Source of the DNA: Sipunculus nudus
Taxonomy: Eukaryota; Annelida; Sipuncula; Golfingiida; Sipunculidae
DNA: 64,000 nt
Reading direction: 5' to 3'
Assembly: GCA_026874595.1 (NCBI GenBank)
Contig: CM049319.1
Location: forward strand, 56,056,917-56,120,916
The first letter of the stretch is position 1; the number at the start of each line of letters is the position of its first letter. The notes beneath the pieces were generated by a model, which saw only the letters and a program-made list of their open reading frames with translations, was not told where the DNA came from and searched no databases. The translations under genes and the position numbers were made by a program. This document shows positions 1 to 14,400 of the stretch, in pieces.

Positions 1-1011
1 AGAAAAGTTCTGACCGCAGGCTCGATCCCAATATAGCATACATCAATATATAATACTTCTACTTGAGGCTGGTTCTGTGTAGGGATCCCCAGTAAATGAA
101 ATTGGTTATTTTTACCTGTGTCAAGTAAAATAAGCATAGCACAAGTTTACAGAAGTGAAGCAATATGTGTGGTTCTTAATATAGTTTTTTACTACCACTG
201 GCTGTTTACTACCACCCAAACCTGTTTTTTTTCCAAAGTGTTTTTGAAACTGAAAAATGTATACAAGTTGGCCTTACAAAATTTAAACCTTTCATGAATG
301 GCTGGTGTATGTTAGGCAATATAAGTACATTTGTGGATCAGCTTTTATGATTAATTTAAAGTTCTCTTTTTATATCAGGTACACATGTATATGACCAAAA
401 CACTTTCTATGTAAGCTGTTACTTTGATTCACAAGTCTAGCTACTGAAACATCTCATTCTGTAATGTGCATTGATCATTTTTGTTAAAGTATGTGTTTTG
501 ATGAAAATAAAGAATGAAAAATCTAGAAGCTGACTTAATGTGCATAAGAATGGTTCATGCTTGAATGAGTACTGAGTATTCTCATATCACAGCCAATCAG
601 TAACCACGAGTTCACAACTCAGTAGGGTGGTATATTTTCCTGTAATTCAGTGGTGACACAAGTTATATGCAGGAATGCACTGCCATGGCAATCCATCCTG
701 GTTAAGATCGAGCCAAGTTGACTTTTTCAGGAAGCACTGCTGATATTTCATTAAGCCAAAGTGAGCTGATTTTATGCAGATCAGTTTGGCTTGAGAAAAA
801 AATAATACATTAAAGATAGATTGTTGAAATATTTGTTCAGGTTTTGTTATTTTTTGTTTCTTGTCACTGATAGGAAATGGTGTGATTGTTAAGTATGAAC
901 TAATCAAGGCTCATGAAACCACCACAAATTGGCACAATGAACTATACTCCATATTTAATCAAATACTAGTTAAATGTAATGATGCAGTGTGCCACACATA
1001 ATATAGATATG
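1..1011. other. AT-rich sequence without a recognised gene
   Basis: No conserved coding signal, RNA gene or repeat with definable ends was seen. Short open frames here lack recognisable domains. Confidence 0.5.
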
Positions 1012-3434
1012 TTTTTAGCTCAGCTGACTTTCAGTCATGCAGGGCTATAGCGATGGGTCTTTGTCCGTCGTCCTTCGGTCTGTCTGTCCGGCCATTAGCA
1101 GGGCACAAATCGTAACCGTAGGGGCTAGGGCCATGAACCCTATGCAGTCTTAGAGGTTCTAAAAAGATCTCTTTGCAAACCTGAAATTAGGTCACTGCGA
1201 CCTATATTCTCGAAGTTATGGGGTGTGTTTGCACCCCCCAGAAATAATTCTTTTAGCCAAAATTTTCATCCCAAACCTTCCATCTTTCACATACAGCTCA
1301 CCTACCAACAGGGGAAGAACCACAATTATTTTGAGGTCACAAGGTCAAAGGTCAAGGTCACAGAACCAACTTCTTTGAAAAGCCTGTGGATGCATTTTAA
1401 GACAAACCTTTCATCCCAATTCTTTGATCTTTCACATATAGCTCACCTACTAAGTGGGAGAAGAATCCTATAGAAGTTGAGGTCACAAGGTCAAAGGTCA
1501 GGGTCACAGGATCCACTTCTTTGAAAAGGTTGTGGACACATTTCAAGCTAGACCTTTCATTCCAAACCTTTCAGCACTGATATCGCTTCTCTGCCAACAG
1601 GGGAAAAGACCTGTTGATTTTGAGGTCAAAGGTCAAGTTCACAGCACCCTCATCTTGCGTGGAGTCATTTTCAGGCAAACTTTTCAATCTATACTTTCCA
1701 TCTGTCATATATGGCTTACCTACCAATAGGGGAAGAAGCCTATTGAAGTTGAGTTCAAAAGGTCAAAGGTCAAGGTCACAATATTGTTCTAAATGCTTGT
1801 GAACATATTTCAAGTGAAACTGTTCAACCCAAACCTTCAGTCTTTCACATATGCCACATCTATGCATAACTCAATGTGATTCAAACTTCATATTTATGGG
1901 TCTTTTTGCATGAAGAAATAACTAATTGATTTTGAGGTCAGCTGGTCAGGAGGTTAAAGGTTGCAGGTCTAAGTAATTCACTCATTGGTTGCCAAGTAAT
2001 TACACCTGGCCAGATGTAATTGGTTAATAGTTACCCATCATTTAGAAAGAATCCAGTTGATATGTGGGCAAAAGGCCAAGGTCATAGGTCAGGTCAACTT
2101 ATTTTGTAGACCATCTCTGTTTTTCTTGTATATATAAGCTTGCACTCCAGCTGGTACATCTCCCCGTGTGGCTGTAATTGTGAGTGACACTGGTGACATA
2201 TGACTCCCTTTTGTATCAGGCTATTAAGTGATAAGGCTGAGTGATAAGTACCTCATTACTGCATAACAAAACACTGTTGTTGGAATACTTCAGCAAGGAA
2301 TTAACACTATGAGAGTATAGTATTAAGGTTTAGCTACTGATTTATAAGATGATGGGAACATTTTGCAGTTTATTTTATGGAATCATAGCAATAAACTTAG
2401 TTTTCTAGATATCTGAATATTTTTTTATAAATCACCACATATAAAAGCAAGTGTTTGTTCTCATAATATGTGGATGTGTACTTGATTTAGGATGGCTTTA
2501 TTTTATTACAAGACTCTTAGTCATGCTTTCTGCATTTCTTTTCTTTCAGGTTTTGCAGTTTACCAACCCTGCTGACCCCATTGAAAAGCAGAGTGATAAT
2601 AAAAAATATTGGACCTACACTTTTACATTTGCATATCTGTAAATCTGATATGATCGCCTGAACATGCCTTTTGAATTGTTTTGGACATTCATTACTGTAA
2701 CATCATTTGGAGAATTTGCCCCAAGTTTGGTCTCTTATTGGAGGATGTGTGATATCAAATGTCAGACTTGTCAGAAATCCATTATGTCTGCCAGTTAGCC
2801 ACCTTAGAAATTCTTTTTTTCAGTGCAGTTTCAGTAATTTTCCTTCAATTTTTGGTCCGATTTAGAAAATGGTTGTTGTCTGATTTCAGACTTGTCAGAA
2901 GTCCAAAATGGCCACCAGGCAACCATCTTTAAATTCCTTTTGATCATATTATCTCAAGAACTGTTAAAGTGAAGGCAGTCGGACGTATAATAATGTAATC
3001 TTGCAAAGGATTGGGTCATATATTTCTTAATAAATATTATCATCAAATATGAAAGTGCAGTACAGTTGGCTTGTATTGAATAAAAATTCATTCGGAAGCA
3101 CCTGTTTCTCAATAATTCTTGCATGGATTTCCTTGATTTTTTGCTATATATTTTGATCTTATATTTGCCCTTTGTGGTGTTCCTTTTGAGACTGACAGGT
3201 ATCAAGTAAGCTATGGGAATAGTTCTGGATACCTTAACAATCATACATTTTCCTAAGACCATCAATTCACTGTGTTTTAACCAGACATAGGTGATATATA
3301 TTTCTGTTGTCGTAGAAAGTTCAACAAATTGGCAAATTTGTTCTTCAAAATTTGACTGGAAGTTGTGAATCTCAGCCCATGATGTCGCAGGTCATGCTTG
3401 GCAGCTAAGCGTCATGACCCATGGGTCACTTGTT
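1012..3434 (+). mobile_element. HINE, AGCTCAGCTGA family, copy A
   Basis: The 5' end is TTTTTAGCTCAGCTGACT followed by an imperfect hairpin ending GGGCTATAG. The 3' end has a TCAGCTGAGC-like site (GCAGCTAAGC), the perfect palindrome GACCCATGGGTC at 3416-3427, and CTTGTT. The 5' part carries about four diverged monomers of roughly 140 bp with AGGTCAAAGGTCAAGGTCA. No coding capacity. Placement among Helentron-associated elements is by structure. Confidence 0.68.
1331..2110 (+). repeat. Tandem core of about 140-bp monomers rich in AGGTCA
   Basis: Diverged monomers near 1331, 1481, 1621 and 1757 each hold AGGTCAAAGGTCA or a close variant and a segment reading CTTTCATATAGCTCACCTACC-like. The same monomer forms the core of the element at 58982-60843, which has different ends. 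Confidence 0.75.
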
Positions 3435-3883
3435 TAAATATAATGAATAGGCTTTCAGGTCAGTAGAAGCCAACCAATATTTTGCAAGCTAAGTCGAGCA
3501 ATGAAACTTGGCTTTCTACTACAGTCAGCCATCTTATTGTCCAAGCCAGCTGCATTTGTGTGGCGAACACTGCTCCAGGTTGCAGCCTATATGGAGCTAA
3601 ACCAATAACCTGCACATGATGTAGACTCTGCCCACTTCTATATCTTACAATAAGATAGGCCCTCATTCTTTTGCAGTTATACCTTGCTTCAGCAGGTCAG
3701 TTGCCTGCCGTGTCATTGGTTTTGAAAAAAGCTCTACAGTAGTGTCATTGGGACGTAAACTGAAATCATCTGACCAGTCAAATCCTGTTTTACAACAAAA
3801 GCACCCCAAGAGTGCATAATAAAGCCTTTGTATATCTTGTGACCTGTAACCTCATTAAATATGCGCAAAATTCTTCCAAGACC

Positions 3884-4110
3884 GGAATTCAGGTGAGCAC
3901 TCTGCGGGCTTAATAGGAAGGCCGTGCCCATCGGCCATTATTCACAAACAAACGAATGCACCTTTTAGGGAGTTCATTTATCTTTTAGTGGTATGACTAG
4001 GCAATGGGGACTAGAACATACTCAGGGCCTGCAGGTGCAGTAGTCATTATAAAATGAGAGGAAGCGTGTGATACTGCCTTGTCATGTGGATTAAAAACCA
4101 AAATGGAATT
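3884..4110 (+). repeat. SINE copy, 5' truncated
   Basis: It begins in GTGAGCACTCTGCGGGC and continues through TAGGAAGGCCGTGCCC, CAGGGCCTGCAGGTGCAGTA and GAGGAAGCGTGTGATAC to ACCAAAATGGAA. The order matches the complete SINE at 53104-53430. Confidence 0.75.
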
Positions 4111-7100
4111 CTGCAGAATTATATTTAAGAGTTAAGCTAGCCTAAAAAAAGGAGGAGGCTATCTCCAACAAAAACAAATATTATAAAAATATATGCTCAG
4201 TAGCTAGCAAAAGTCATAATATCCATATGCACAGTTTGGTCATCATCTGCTACAATCCTTTATAGTTAATGGTTTAGTAAAGAGTCCAAGAACCTTTACT
4301 GACTGCACCTCTACTCTGTTAAACCCTTGCAGTGGTTTAACAAACAAGACGCCTTCAAACATACGATCTGATTTTATTATACATATAAAGCAATATGAAT
4401 ATAAATGTCTGAGTAACACATTTTATCTTTTTCTGGCCATGTACATATAATCTGTATATCAATGTATGATAAAGCTGATACAGGTCAATGTTAGAAGTAA
4501 ATACCCTCAATGACCTTATGGGCACCTATCAGCACCCATACGCATCTTATATATTTTATTCATTCTAAATAATGAAATGTTGATACATTCCTTTAAATGT
4601 TCCTTAATGAACAAATATGCCATCTCCATCTTCATAACATGCACTGTCCTAAACGTTTTGTATTTTCAGACTGTAAAGCACACTCATTATAAAGCAGGAC
4701 AAATGCAGGAAATCTGAAGGAAAAAGTTTGACAAAAGAAGGAAAACCATGAAAAATAGGACAAAAGTAGGAAAACTTAAGGAAAATGTATGACAAAAGTG
4801 GGAAAACTGAGGGAAATAGGACAAAAGTTGGAAACCAAGAGAAAATATGACAGAAGTAAGAAAACTGGGGAAAAAATTATGAAAACTGAAGGCGGAAAAA
4901 GCAGGACTGAAACCACTTTTGTAACAACATTATTCATGCCCATTCTTGATAAATTAATGTGAAAAAAATATATATATATTACTAAGAACATTAAAACAAA
5001 TTAACATGGCAGTTTTCAGATCATTTTGGGATACAAAAATCGCATATAATAGTTTACTTATAATAACAAAAGGGACAATTTAAGAGTAATTCACACTTTT
5101 TTTAGACTGTATGTTAAAGTGTAAAATGATTAAGTAGGAACTGTAAGAAAATTTAGAACTTTTATAGAAAAATAGTACTGAAACCAAAATTGTATGAAAA
5201 AGTAGGAAAAGTAGAATTGCTTGACAGTGGTAAGCCTGCATTTATTGTTGTACAGACAACCCAAAAAGGTTTGTGTGCAAAAACAAAAAAGGAAAATATT
5301 GATCAGAACAAAATACATACTTCAAGTTTCTATTGAAAATAAAAATTGTTGATGCGGAGGGTTAAAATAGATATGCGTGGTGCCTGAAAACTATACCTTT
5401 TATTTTTTTGGCCTTACATGTCTTAATTTTGTTTTTACTTTTTAAATTCAGCGTCATAAAAAGAACAAGACCTGAATAATGAAAGACATCACAATGGAAT
5501 CATTAATTGCTCTGACATAGTGAATTCACTTTGTCCCCAAGCCATGACATTAAAATCACCCCATAAATGGAGAGCTCAATAATATTTTCAAGTGACACCA
5601 TGAAAGACTTCATAGCATAAGTTCAAGACAATAAATCATAAATCAAATACTTTTTCATACTCTGCCAATTCACTATTGTACCACAAATTACTACATAATT
5701 TCCATTTGTGGAAAACCTGATGGAATGAAACCAGTAAGGCCAAAAAAAAAGAAAAAGAAACAGGTAGATAAGGGTAGAAGTGTGGAGTATGGCTATTAAA
5801 ATCTACATTTTTTTAATTTAAATCCAGCTGAGAATGACCATTTTACATAAAATATTATAAAAAGGTTCACAATACAATGGATAAATATATTATAAGAATG
5901 GTATAAAATCAATTGGTCACATTAATTTGTCCCACACCACTATGATATATATATTCTGATGGTCCAAATAATAATATCAATCCTTGGAATCTATCAATTC
6001 AGATTACTGCCCATAGGCTACATTTCTTTGAACCAGCCAGAGAATTATCATACCATGAGCAGTGAAATATATGTGATATAACTGGAAGACAATTGATGCA
6101 TTACAAAAGTAGAAAAAAAATCATCATTTAGGCAACACCAATAAATGAAATGGTCACAGAGACTTAGGCAAAAGCATGGAGGAAGCAGATGAACTGTTTC
6201 TCCTTTATTTTGCTTGAAAAGTTACTATTTGAGACAAAAGAAAATTTTGCCATCTTGCAGGAAGTCAATATTTGAGAGTTCTTGAAAATGTGCATATTAA
6301 AGGGGCCTCTTCTGATATCTGATGTCTATTAACTGAAGATATCCCGATGAACCTTATATATAACAGGCAAGAAAATGCCAATCCAACTGCACACAAGGCT
6401 GTTTGTTTGTTTAAATCCATGTGTTTGTAACGTGTGGGACCAGCAAAAATAATTCAAACAATAATCCAACAAAGATAGTCCATTAATATGCAAACAGAAT
6501 AAACAGAAAAGGCAAGTGTATATCTGGCTTTAAAAATACAAAAATTGTTCTATATTCAAATACTTCTTTATGAATAAAAATTTTGCGTTGCTAATGCACA
6601 TAATGATTTCTCTATGGGACTGAGGTAAGAACTTAAATTAAAAACATTATTACTGAGGACTTTGGGGGGAAGGGGGGCTCCAGAAAATAGGAGTGCGAAT
6701 TCAGTGAAACAATTACCCTTTTTTTTTGGTGTAGCCTTGCATATGTCTGAACACAACCTGGTAATGATTGTATACATGCTCCCTCTGTAAACACCAATGA
6801 TAAAAATGCGACGAGGTAGCACCAATATAATACAATATGCTATAAAAAGGTGGCAGTATAAAATGCAATCTAATATACAAGTAAATTTTAACAGATACAG
6901 TTTATCTAAAATTGTTCTTTGTGTTATGTTCCCATCATACATACAAAATTTATCATTCACTGTCACTTTTGTTATGAAGACTTTCACTCCTGTACACCTC
7001 AAATGCACAAACATACCTGTGGTGTAAGGTTATATAACAAACATATGTACAGTTTTGCACCATTTCATGTAAAGCCAAAAGTTTCGAGATTAATTTTCAT

Positions 7101-7905
7101 ACATTTGGCGATATTCAAGGATTGTATTCATAGGTAAAGCTTTCAGGGGATCTTTGCTTGGTCAAACGTGGATCTTTCACATATCACAGGGATAAACAGG
7201 CATGGCTACTTCATCCTGCTGTATCATTCCTGCTACTCTTCTAAAATAATTCATCACCATAACAAAGTACATGTGCGTATTTCATTCTCATTTAAATCAT
7301 CTTGAATGATCACAATGTCTCTTGTGATAACAGCTTAATTTAAGTGGATAATAAAATAAGTTGGACAAATATGGTTTAGTTTCTTAAAAAAATATCACAC
7401 ACAAAAGTGGACAGGTGATTATAATTATTCTGCACTAAATGTAAAGACCTGCAGTCTCAGTACAATGGATTACTCCAGGGCTTGACATTAACAGTTACCA
7501 GTTTGTCCAGGGCAAGTGAAAGTTCTAGAAATGGTGGTAGGGCAAACAAAGTCATGTCAAACTTAAACCTTAACCCATAGGCTTGAATCTTAATTTGAAT
7601 CCAGTTAGCAATTTTCTTTCTTGGAGAAATGGAATCACATTAATGATACCTCTTATCTTAAGTCACCTACATTTGTCTGTACAAATACGAACAAGAAATA
7701 ATATTAATTAACCAAAATTTGACAAGGTTTACAGTCTAACATGTAATGAAACATGCACCTTGAAGACTCTTTGTGTTCATGGCTACAACCATTGCATTTT
7801 GATGGGCAAATTAAAGGCAACATAAAAGCTAGATATCACTTGCCTGAGTAGGCAAACACTTTCAAATGTTAAGGTCAAGACCTGATGACCATTTCACTAT
7901 CACAT
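4111..7905. other. AT-rich region without a recognised gene; 3' flank of the TBC gene
   Basis: It holds no domain-bearing frame. Stretches 4690-4900 and 5140-5230 contain a dispersed purine-rich repeat of AGGAAAA and AGTAGGAAAA motifs. Several TTTATT strings (AATAAA on the minus strand) could serve as poly(A) signals for the TBC transcript, but none can be chosen. Confidence 0.45.
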
Positions 7906-8256
7906 TTAACAAGAGTACCACATTGGTGTATAATACGCCTGTCATATGTCTTGTGACCTCTGACCTCATAGTTTCTTTAAAATCCATCAAATTCCTGGTA
8001 AGTTACTGCAGCGACACCTCAAAGTAGCCTGGTCGCCTTTGATCTGATTATATATATGTGTGGATTTTTTCTATAATCAAATTTGGGTGAGATAATCTAC
8101 TGGTTAGTAGTTCTGATGAATTTCATAAATACCTATCTGACAGAACACCAGTAGTAAATTATCATGGGAACACTAAAAGTCAACGTACGGATGGACCATA
8201 GGTATACCATTTTATGTTCTGTTATAGATGAGTGTATAATAAAATTAAAAACATAA
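7906..8256 (-). mobile_element. HINE, TAATACGCCCA family (F), copy 1
   Basis: Read on the minus strand it starts near TTTTATTATACAC and ends with an AGGTCAGAGGTCA site, then GTACTCTTG. The inner part is shortened compared with 17318-17850. It lies in the predicted 3' UTR of the TBC gene. Confidence 0.62.
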
Positions 8257-8326
8257 CCAGGTCCCCCCCTGTAGTGTGAATTGATGAGTGATCTTATTTG
8301 TGGCTGTCTCAGCCGTTGTGTGATGT

Positions 8327-8459
8327 TCATTTTAAATTTTGTATTATCTGTAGCTCTATAGGACTCTCCACCCTGGCTGCCAGAAGGTACCTCTGCTGTG
8401 ACTGTCTCAGGGGTTTTGGTGTAATGTATGTGATGAACGCTTGCATGCTTTCCACGTTT
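8327..8459 (-). CDS. TBC gene, terminal coding exon 13
   Basis: The acceptor is a long T tract ending CAG. The exon encodes NVESMQAFITYITPKPLRQS and onward to PIELQIIQNLK, then TGA at 8329-8327. Open length and exact phase support it. The 3' UTR then enters a HINE copy at about 8256. No poly(A) site could be chosen. Confidence 0.78.
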
Positions 8460-11400
8460 CTGAAAAAAAAATAAACATACATGTGAAAATACAAAATAAA
8501 AAGCAGTGAAATGATTGTTTAAGTTCTTGTATCAACAAATCCAATAATATTTGATTCAGAAAAATATTTTTACCTTAAGTTTTCAAAGATTTTATTCAAT
8601 TAAATAAATGGGTTATTAATGAGTTCACATAATGTATTCCTTTCTGTGCTTAAATTTGCACAGAATTCCATAAAATTAAAATCTTCACAAATTATTTAAA
8701 TAATACTTAGCACTATATCAACCGTTATAAATGTCTTTGGGTGCATAAATTCTCATAAATCAGTTATTCAATAGAATTAAAACAACTTATTTTAAATCTA
8801 CATTATATATTAAATGACAGTGCCTAAATTTCTTAAATGTGCATCATTATCTGTTTAAGACAACTTGAAGAATGTCTTTTATTAGTCACTGGTAATGACT
8901 GACCAATGTAGAGCAATAATTCTGACCAGAAAAATACCACTGTAGTGATATGGACTTGGACTTGAGAGTCCTGGACTTGGACTCAAGAAATCAGGCCAAG
9001 TCCACCTCAAGTACAATAGAAGAAAAACAAAGGTCACATATTATAAAGACTTATGTACCTGTGTGGACTAGTAACAGAATATTACAAAATAGTAACACTA
9101 TATATACAAGCTTTGCTCAGCACTGGGAGCTATACCGGTAAATGTAATTACTAACCTCATAGTAAAAGGCTAAAAGCATATATGTGAACTAAAGCAAAAA
9201 TTGTATAAATGGTCAGCTGAAATTTCAATTTCAAACTGTTTTTTATTGTATTGGACTTGTTCTTGGACATTGACTCTGGTTTCAAATGACTCAGCCTTGA
9301 AGAAGGTGGACTTGGATTTGAACCTCAAGGACTTAGACTTAGACTCCAAAGGCCATGACTCTGCCTTACACTTTCACAGTGTGGACTCTACATAATCACT
9401 GTACCACTGAATGGACCATCAGATCAATGTTTAAAAAATCTGAGTGATTTTACACAACTTATAGAATAATCTGTACAACCTGTCTGTTTTAGCAATATTT
9501 ATTTAAAAAATCATGTTTATTTTGAAAAATCACCAGCCGTAACTCAGCTGAAAATCATAACCATACCTTGAAAAGAATAAATAAAGCGATTGATTTGATA
9601 TCAGATTTTGTCACAACATGCTGACTTAAGTGACACATTTTGACAGACATTGATTGGATAATTTGGAGTACTGGGTACTATAAATATGATAACATACTAT
9701 ATTGCATCCTGCACTGTCATGTGGAAGCAGCTAGAATAATGCAAAGCATACTTCTTTGCTTATACTATGTCTTATATAACTGTTTTATTGATAATGCAAA
9801 AAGGCAACAATTTAATTGACTATAAAAGAAAATATCCAATCATCAATATATTTGATTAATTTGCACACCATTAAAAAATAATATATTAGCAGTATATAAT
9901 AGTAGTTATATACACAGTCTGTTTGTAGCTTTAGCTTTCAAAGAAAACTTAATACAGTCAAAAGCTTCAGCTAAGAATGCTATGCAAGTCCCTGAGTTGA
10001 GAGTTTTACTGACATTATTGCAACCTCCTGGTACAGGATCCAGCATACATATTTTGTTAAAAATAAGTTTTTTTCCCAAGAAAAAGTATTACATAAAAGT
10101 GATCTTCAAGCTGTTTAGCAAGTTAATAAACACAAATAAATATAGAACTGTTATTTTAAATGTTATAAGAAAATCAGGCATAAATTGTGCACAATATTAA
10201 TGATTAAAAAAACTATACAATTAGAAAAAAATAAGCTTGAAAATGCAAATGGCGGCATTGTCTTACCTTTGATTCAGCTAAAATACAGATTAAGACAGAA
10301 AATTAGGCCCCTGTAACCCAACAGAATCATGAGAAAAAAAAGCATTTTAACAGATTTATGCAAATTACCATGTCAGCTGACATCACATGACCGAAGCTCC
10401 TGCCACCTCACACCATAAACTAAAATCCTTACCACATGGTACCAGCGAAATTGCGGCAGCACTAGTAAAAAGAGTGTTGACATGTCACAAAACATTTAAA
10501 TAGCATGCTGTGGTCAGTTTCTTTGTTCGTGAGGGTTTAAATTTTGCAATATTTGTGAAAGGGATATCATCGCCAAATTAAACCCTCTGTGAATAAGACG
10601 CATCTACTACATAAAACTGATTTTATTATTTTAAACAGAAATTTTTATGTTATCGTTAAATCAAAGATATTGGAAATAATATGGTAAAACCTCTCCTAAG
10701 GACCATCTCAGAATAATGACCACTTTTTCACGGTCCCAATAATTTTTTTTTTTCCTGTATATCAGACCTCGCTTAGAGGACCACCTAAAAAATTAGACCA
10801 TTTTATATAGGTCTCGTTGGTGGTCATCATTTGTATTTTCAAGATTTCACTGTATAAGATAGTTTATATTATTTCCCGATACTGAACAATAATTTCCCCT
10901 GGTTTGATGTTCCCAATGTCCTTCAATATTGTAAAGATTTTTATGAGAATATTATAGATTTCAAAGGATAAAGGATATAATCTGTGTAGTTTACTGTATG
11001 GTAAGATTATGAAAATAGAATATAATAAAGTACATATGTACTTACATATGAATTTGCATTTTAACCAGTGGTAATTTCACCTCTTGTTGTCTAGATATTT
11101 TGCAAATAATAAATGTAAAACCCACCCTTGTAGAATTGGTTTAATTAATAAATGTAACAGAAACTAAAACAATTTTCATCATGTGATTATTAAAAGATAT
11201 CACATGCATTAGCTTTGATCTGATATTTTCATACACAATTGTAAATGCAGAGTATGCAAAATGCAAATATTAAACTTAATTGTTTTTGCATTTGAACCAA
11301 AGCCCACTGGTCACCATGACTGGTAAGGCTAACACACTACTTTGTTGACAAGTGTGACAGAGACACCTGGTGGCAAATCAAGGAACCAGAATTTAAATAG

Positions 11401-14400
11401 GGTCAAACATAAACCAGCTTTAGTGAACACTGCAGCAAGTGCATTCTACACAGAGCCATATCTAAAAAGTGCTCAGTGTTAATTACTTTAAAAAAAAACC
11501 TAACAAAATGGATTAAATTTCCAAAGCTTTGCTAAAATAAAGCTGTAGTACTACGCCATCTAAGATCAGGCTGTCAAGCACATGATTGAAAAAAAGGACT
11601 GGAAATGCTGAAAAGGTAGTAGTAGGAAAGTAGAAGGAAAAAGGTCACTCAAACCACACAGAACAACGTCATAAATTTAATCTTATTCTTGGGGAACAAA
11701 TGTAAAATTGAATGTTTTCACATTAGTTCTTCAAGAATAAGCATGAATTTATAATGCTGAATAAGCAATATGCTCAAGAATTTATAATGTCAATTTATAT
11801 TTATAATAAATTTACTGATAACACATTTAAACAAAATTTTATTTGCCACATGGTTTGTAATTGCACTTTTTGAAATCACATGATGCTCAAAATTGCAAAA
11901 AAATATTTTATTTATAATAATACAAGGACTGATTCACAGTAATTCTCAGGACACTGCATGTTACAGTTCAAAACAAAAAAAGGAGGAAAAAATACGAATT
12001 TTCAAGAAAAAGAAGGAAAAATAGGACTGAGGTAAAAACGTAGGAAAATTAAGATCACTTGACAGCCTGTATTACTAACATTGCTACTGACTAAATCTGC
12101 CTCTGACACATGAGTGTAAACACTATCTTTTTAGTAATTCCCATAACATTTACACGGAAATACGGAAAAGTAAGAAAGTGGGAGTGATACCACAAGTAAC
12201 GATGCTCATTTATGCTCATTTCAGAATAGGCAAAGTCCAGCTGCTAAAAAATGAATGTATTAAAGATACAAGGTCTTGAGAGAGAGGCCCTTTACCACCT
12301 GCACAATGAGAAATGCAACTGAATCAATCAAATGATTCACTTTTATACAGCCAAAAAAAAAAAAAAAAGTATGATTCTCAGGCACCGCCCACATCAAATT
12401 TAATCCCCTGAATCAACAATTTTTATTTTGACTTTCCATTGAAACTTACCAATCTAAAGCTCCAGCCACTCGATAAATTTCTTCAAGATTATAAAGTAAT
12501 ATAATTTTTATAAAATTTTTATCAAGACATAACAAGTGACCCATGGGTCATGACGCTCAGCTGACTGGGAAGAGATTTGCAAAAGGAAATTTTATCATCT
12601 GTATGGTAGTATATAACCATTGAACTGAAGCATCAAATAGATTAACCAACAGGCTGAGATTGTGTCTGTATTAATATATCTAAAAAATAAGAGAAAAAAT
12701 GCGTAAACTTGAAAAAAAAATCCAGGTGGCTCCACCAGTCTGCAGAAACCAATAAAAACACTTAATGGTCAATATCCATGCAAAGAAGCATGGTGGTCTC
12801 TGGATTAGTTGTTCAGATACTTCAGCTTTTGTATCAAATTTTCCATTATTCTGAGGGAAACTTGAAGTCCTATAGCTTGAAGGGTATGGGTAACAGAGAC
12901 CTAATTTCAGGTTTCCACAGACATTTTTCATGGGCCTCCTTACATGACAAGAATGAAGATTCTATGTCCAGTTGTTACAATTTGTACCCTGTTGACAGAT
13001 AACTACATCCTTAAAGGTCTCAAAAATAAAGAAAACAATTGTAAAAATTTAAAAAATACAGGTGGTGCCACCAGTCTGCAGAAACTGATGAAACATCTCA
13101 TGATCAATATGTATGCCAAAAATCATGACCATCAGTGATGTAGTTAATCAGATATTGAAGTTTTTTTTATAAAATTTTTGACTATTCTGGGGGGTACTTT
13201 TGGGCCCCATAGCTCGAAGGATATGGGTAACAGAGACCTAATTTCTGGTTTCCATGGAGACTTTTCATAGGCCTCTCAGAATTTCAAGAATGAAGATTCT
13301 AGGTCCAGTCTTTACGATTTGTGCCCTGTTCACAGATGTCCACATTTTTAAAGGTCTCAAAAATAGAGAAAAAAATTCGTAAAAAATAAAAAAAAATACA
13401 GGTGGCGCACCCAGGCTGCAGAAACTGATGAAACACTCTATGATCAATATCCATGCAAATGATTATGGTGATCTCTGCATTAGTTGTTCAGATACTTCAG
13501 CTTTTGTATCAAATTTTCCATTATTCTGAGCTGTACTTTGGAGTTCCACAGCTCAAAGGATATGGGTAACAGAGACCTAATTTTAGGTTTCCATGGAGAC
13601 TTTTCATAGGTCTCTCAGAATGTAAAGAATGAAGATTCTAGGTCCAGTTGTTACAATTTGTACCCTGTTGACAGATAACTACATCCTTAAAGGTCTCAAA
13701 AATAAAGAAAACAATTGTAAAAATTTAAAAAATACAGGTGGTGCCACCAGTCTGCAGAAACTGATGAAACATCTCATGATCAATATGTATGCCAAAAATC
13801 ATGACCATCAGTGATGTAGTTAATCAGATATTGAAGTTTTTTTTATAAAATTTTTGACTATTCTGGGGGGTACTTTTGGGCCCCATAGCTCGAAGGATAT
13901 GGGTACGAAGAGACCTAATTTCTGGTTTCCAGCAGTTACGATTTGTGCCATGTTAACAGACAGACGGCTGGACGGCCATCCGGCCGTCCGGACGACGGAC
14001 AAAAGAGTGATCGCTATAGCTCAGATGACTTACAGTCAGCTGAGCTAAAAAACCTATTCCGTTTATGGTGCACACATGTTCTTGTTCAGATGCATGTGAA
14101 CAGTGTGTTATTTTTTATTTGATTTTGTCAGATTTTATTGGCAGTTGTGATTTGAGCCCAAACACTTGCAGGCTTAATAATTGTTCAATAAATTGACGCC
14201 AGAGTGGCTCCCTGAATCAAGGTCTGTGAAAGTGTAGCTGCCACAGAATTGGAAGTATGAAGATGAATTTTGTGCTAGTTTTTATGGTATTAAGATCATG
14301 TGGGTATCAAACTGTTTTATATATATTAACACATGCAAACTTTCACAGCCTTTACAGCATTTTGAAATTGTAAGCAAAAATAAAAAAGTATGAATAAAAA

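Noticed and set aside
6568-7014. 148-residue minus-strand frame, the longest single frame in the window
   Set aside because: Low-complexity composition, no domain, no splice or promoter context; length is within chance for AT-rich sequence of this size.
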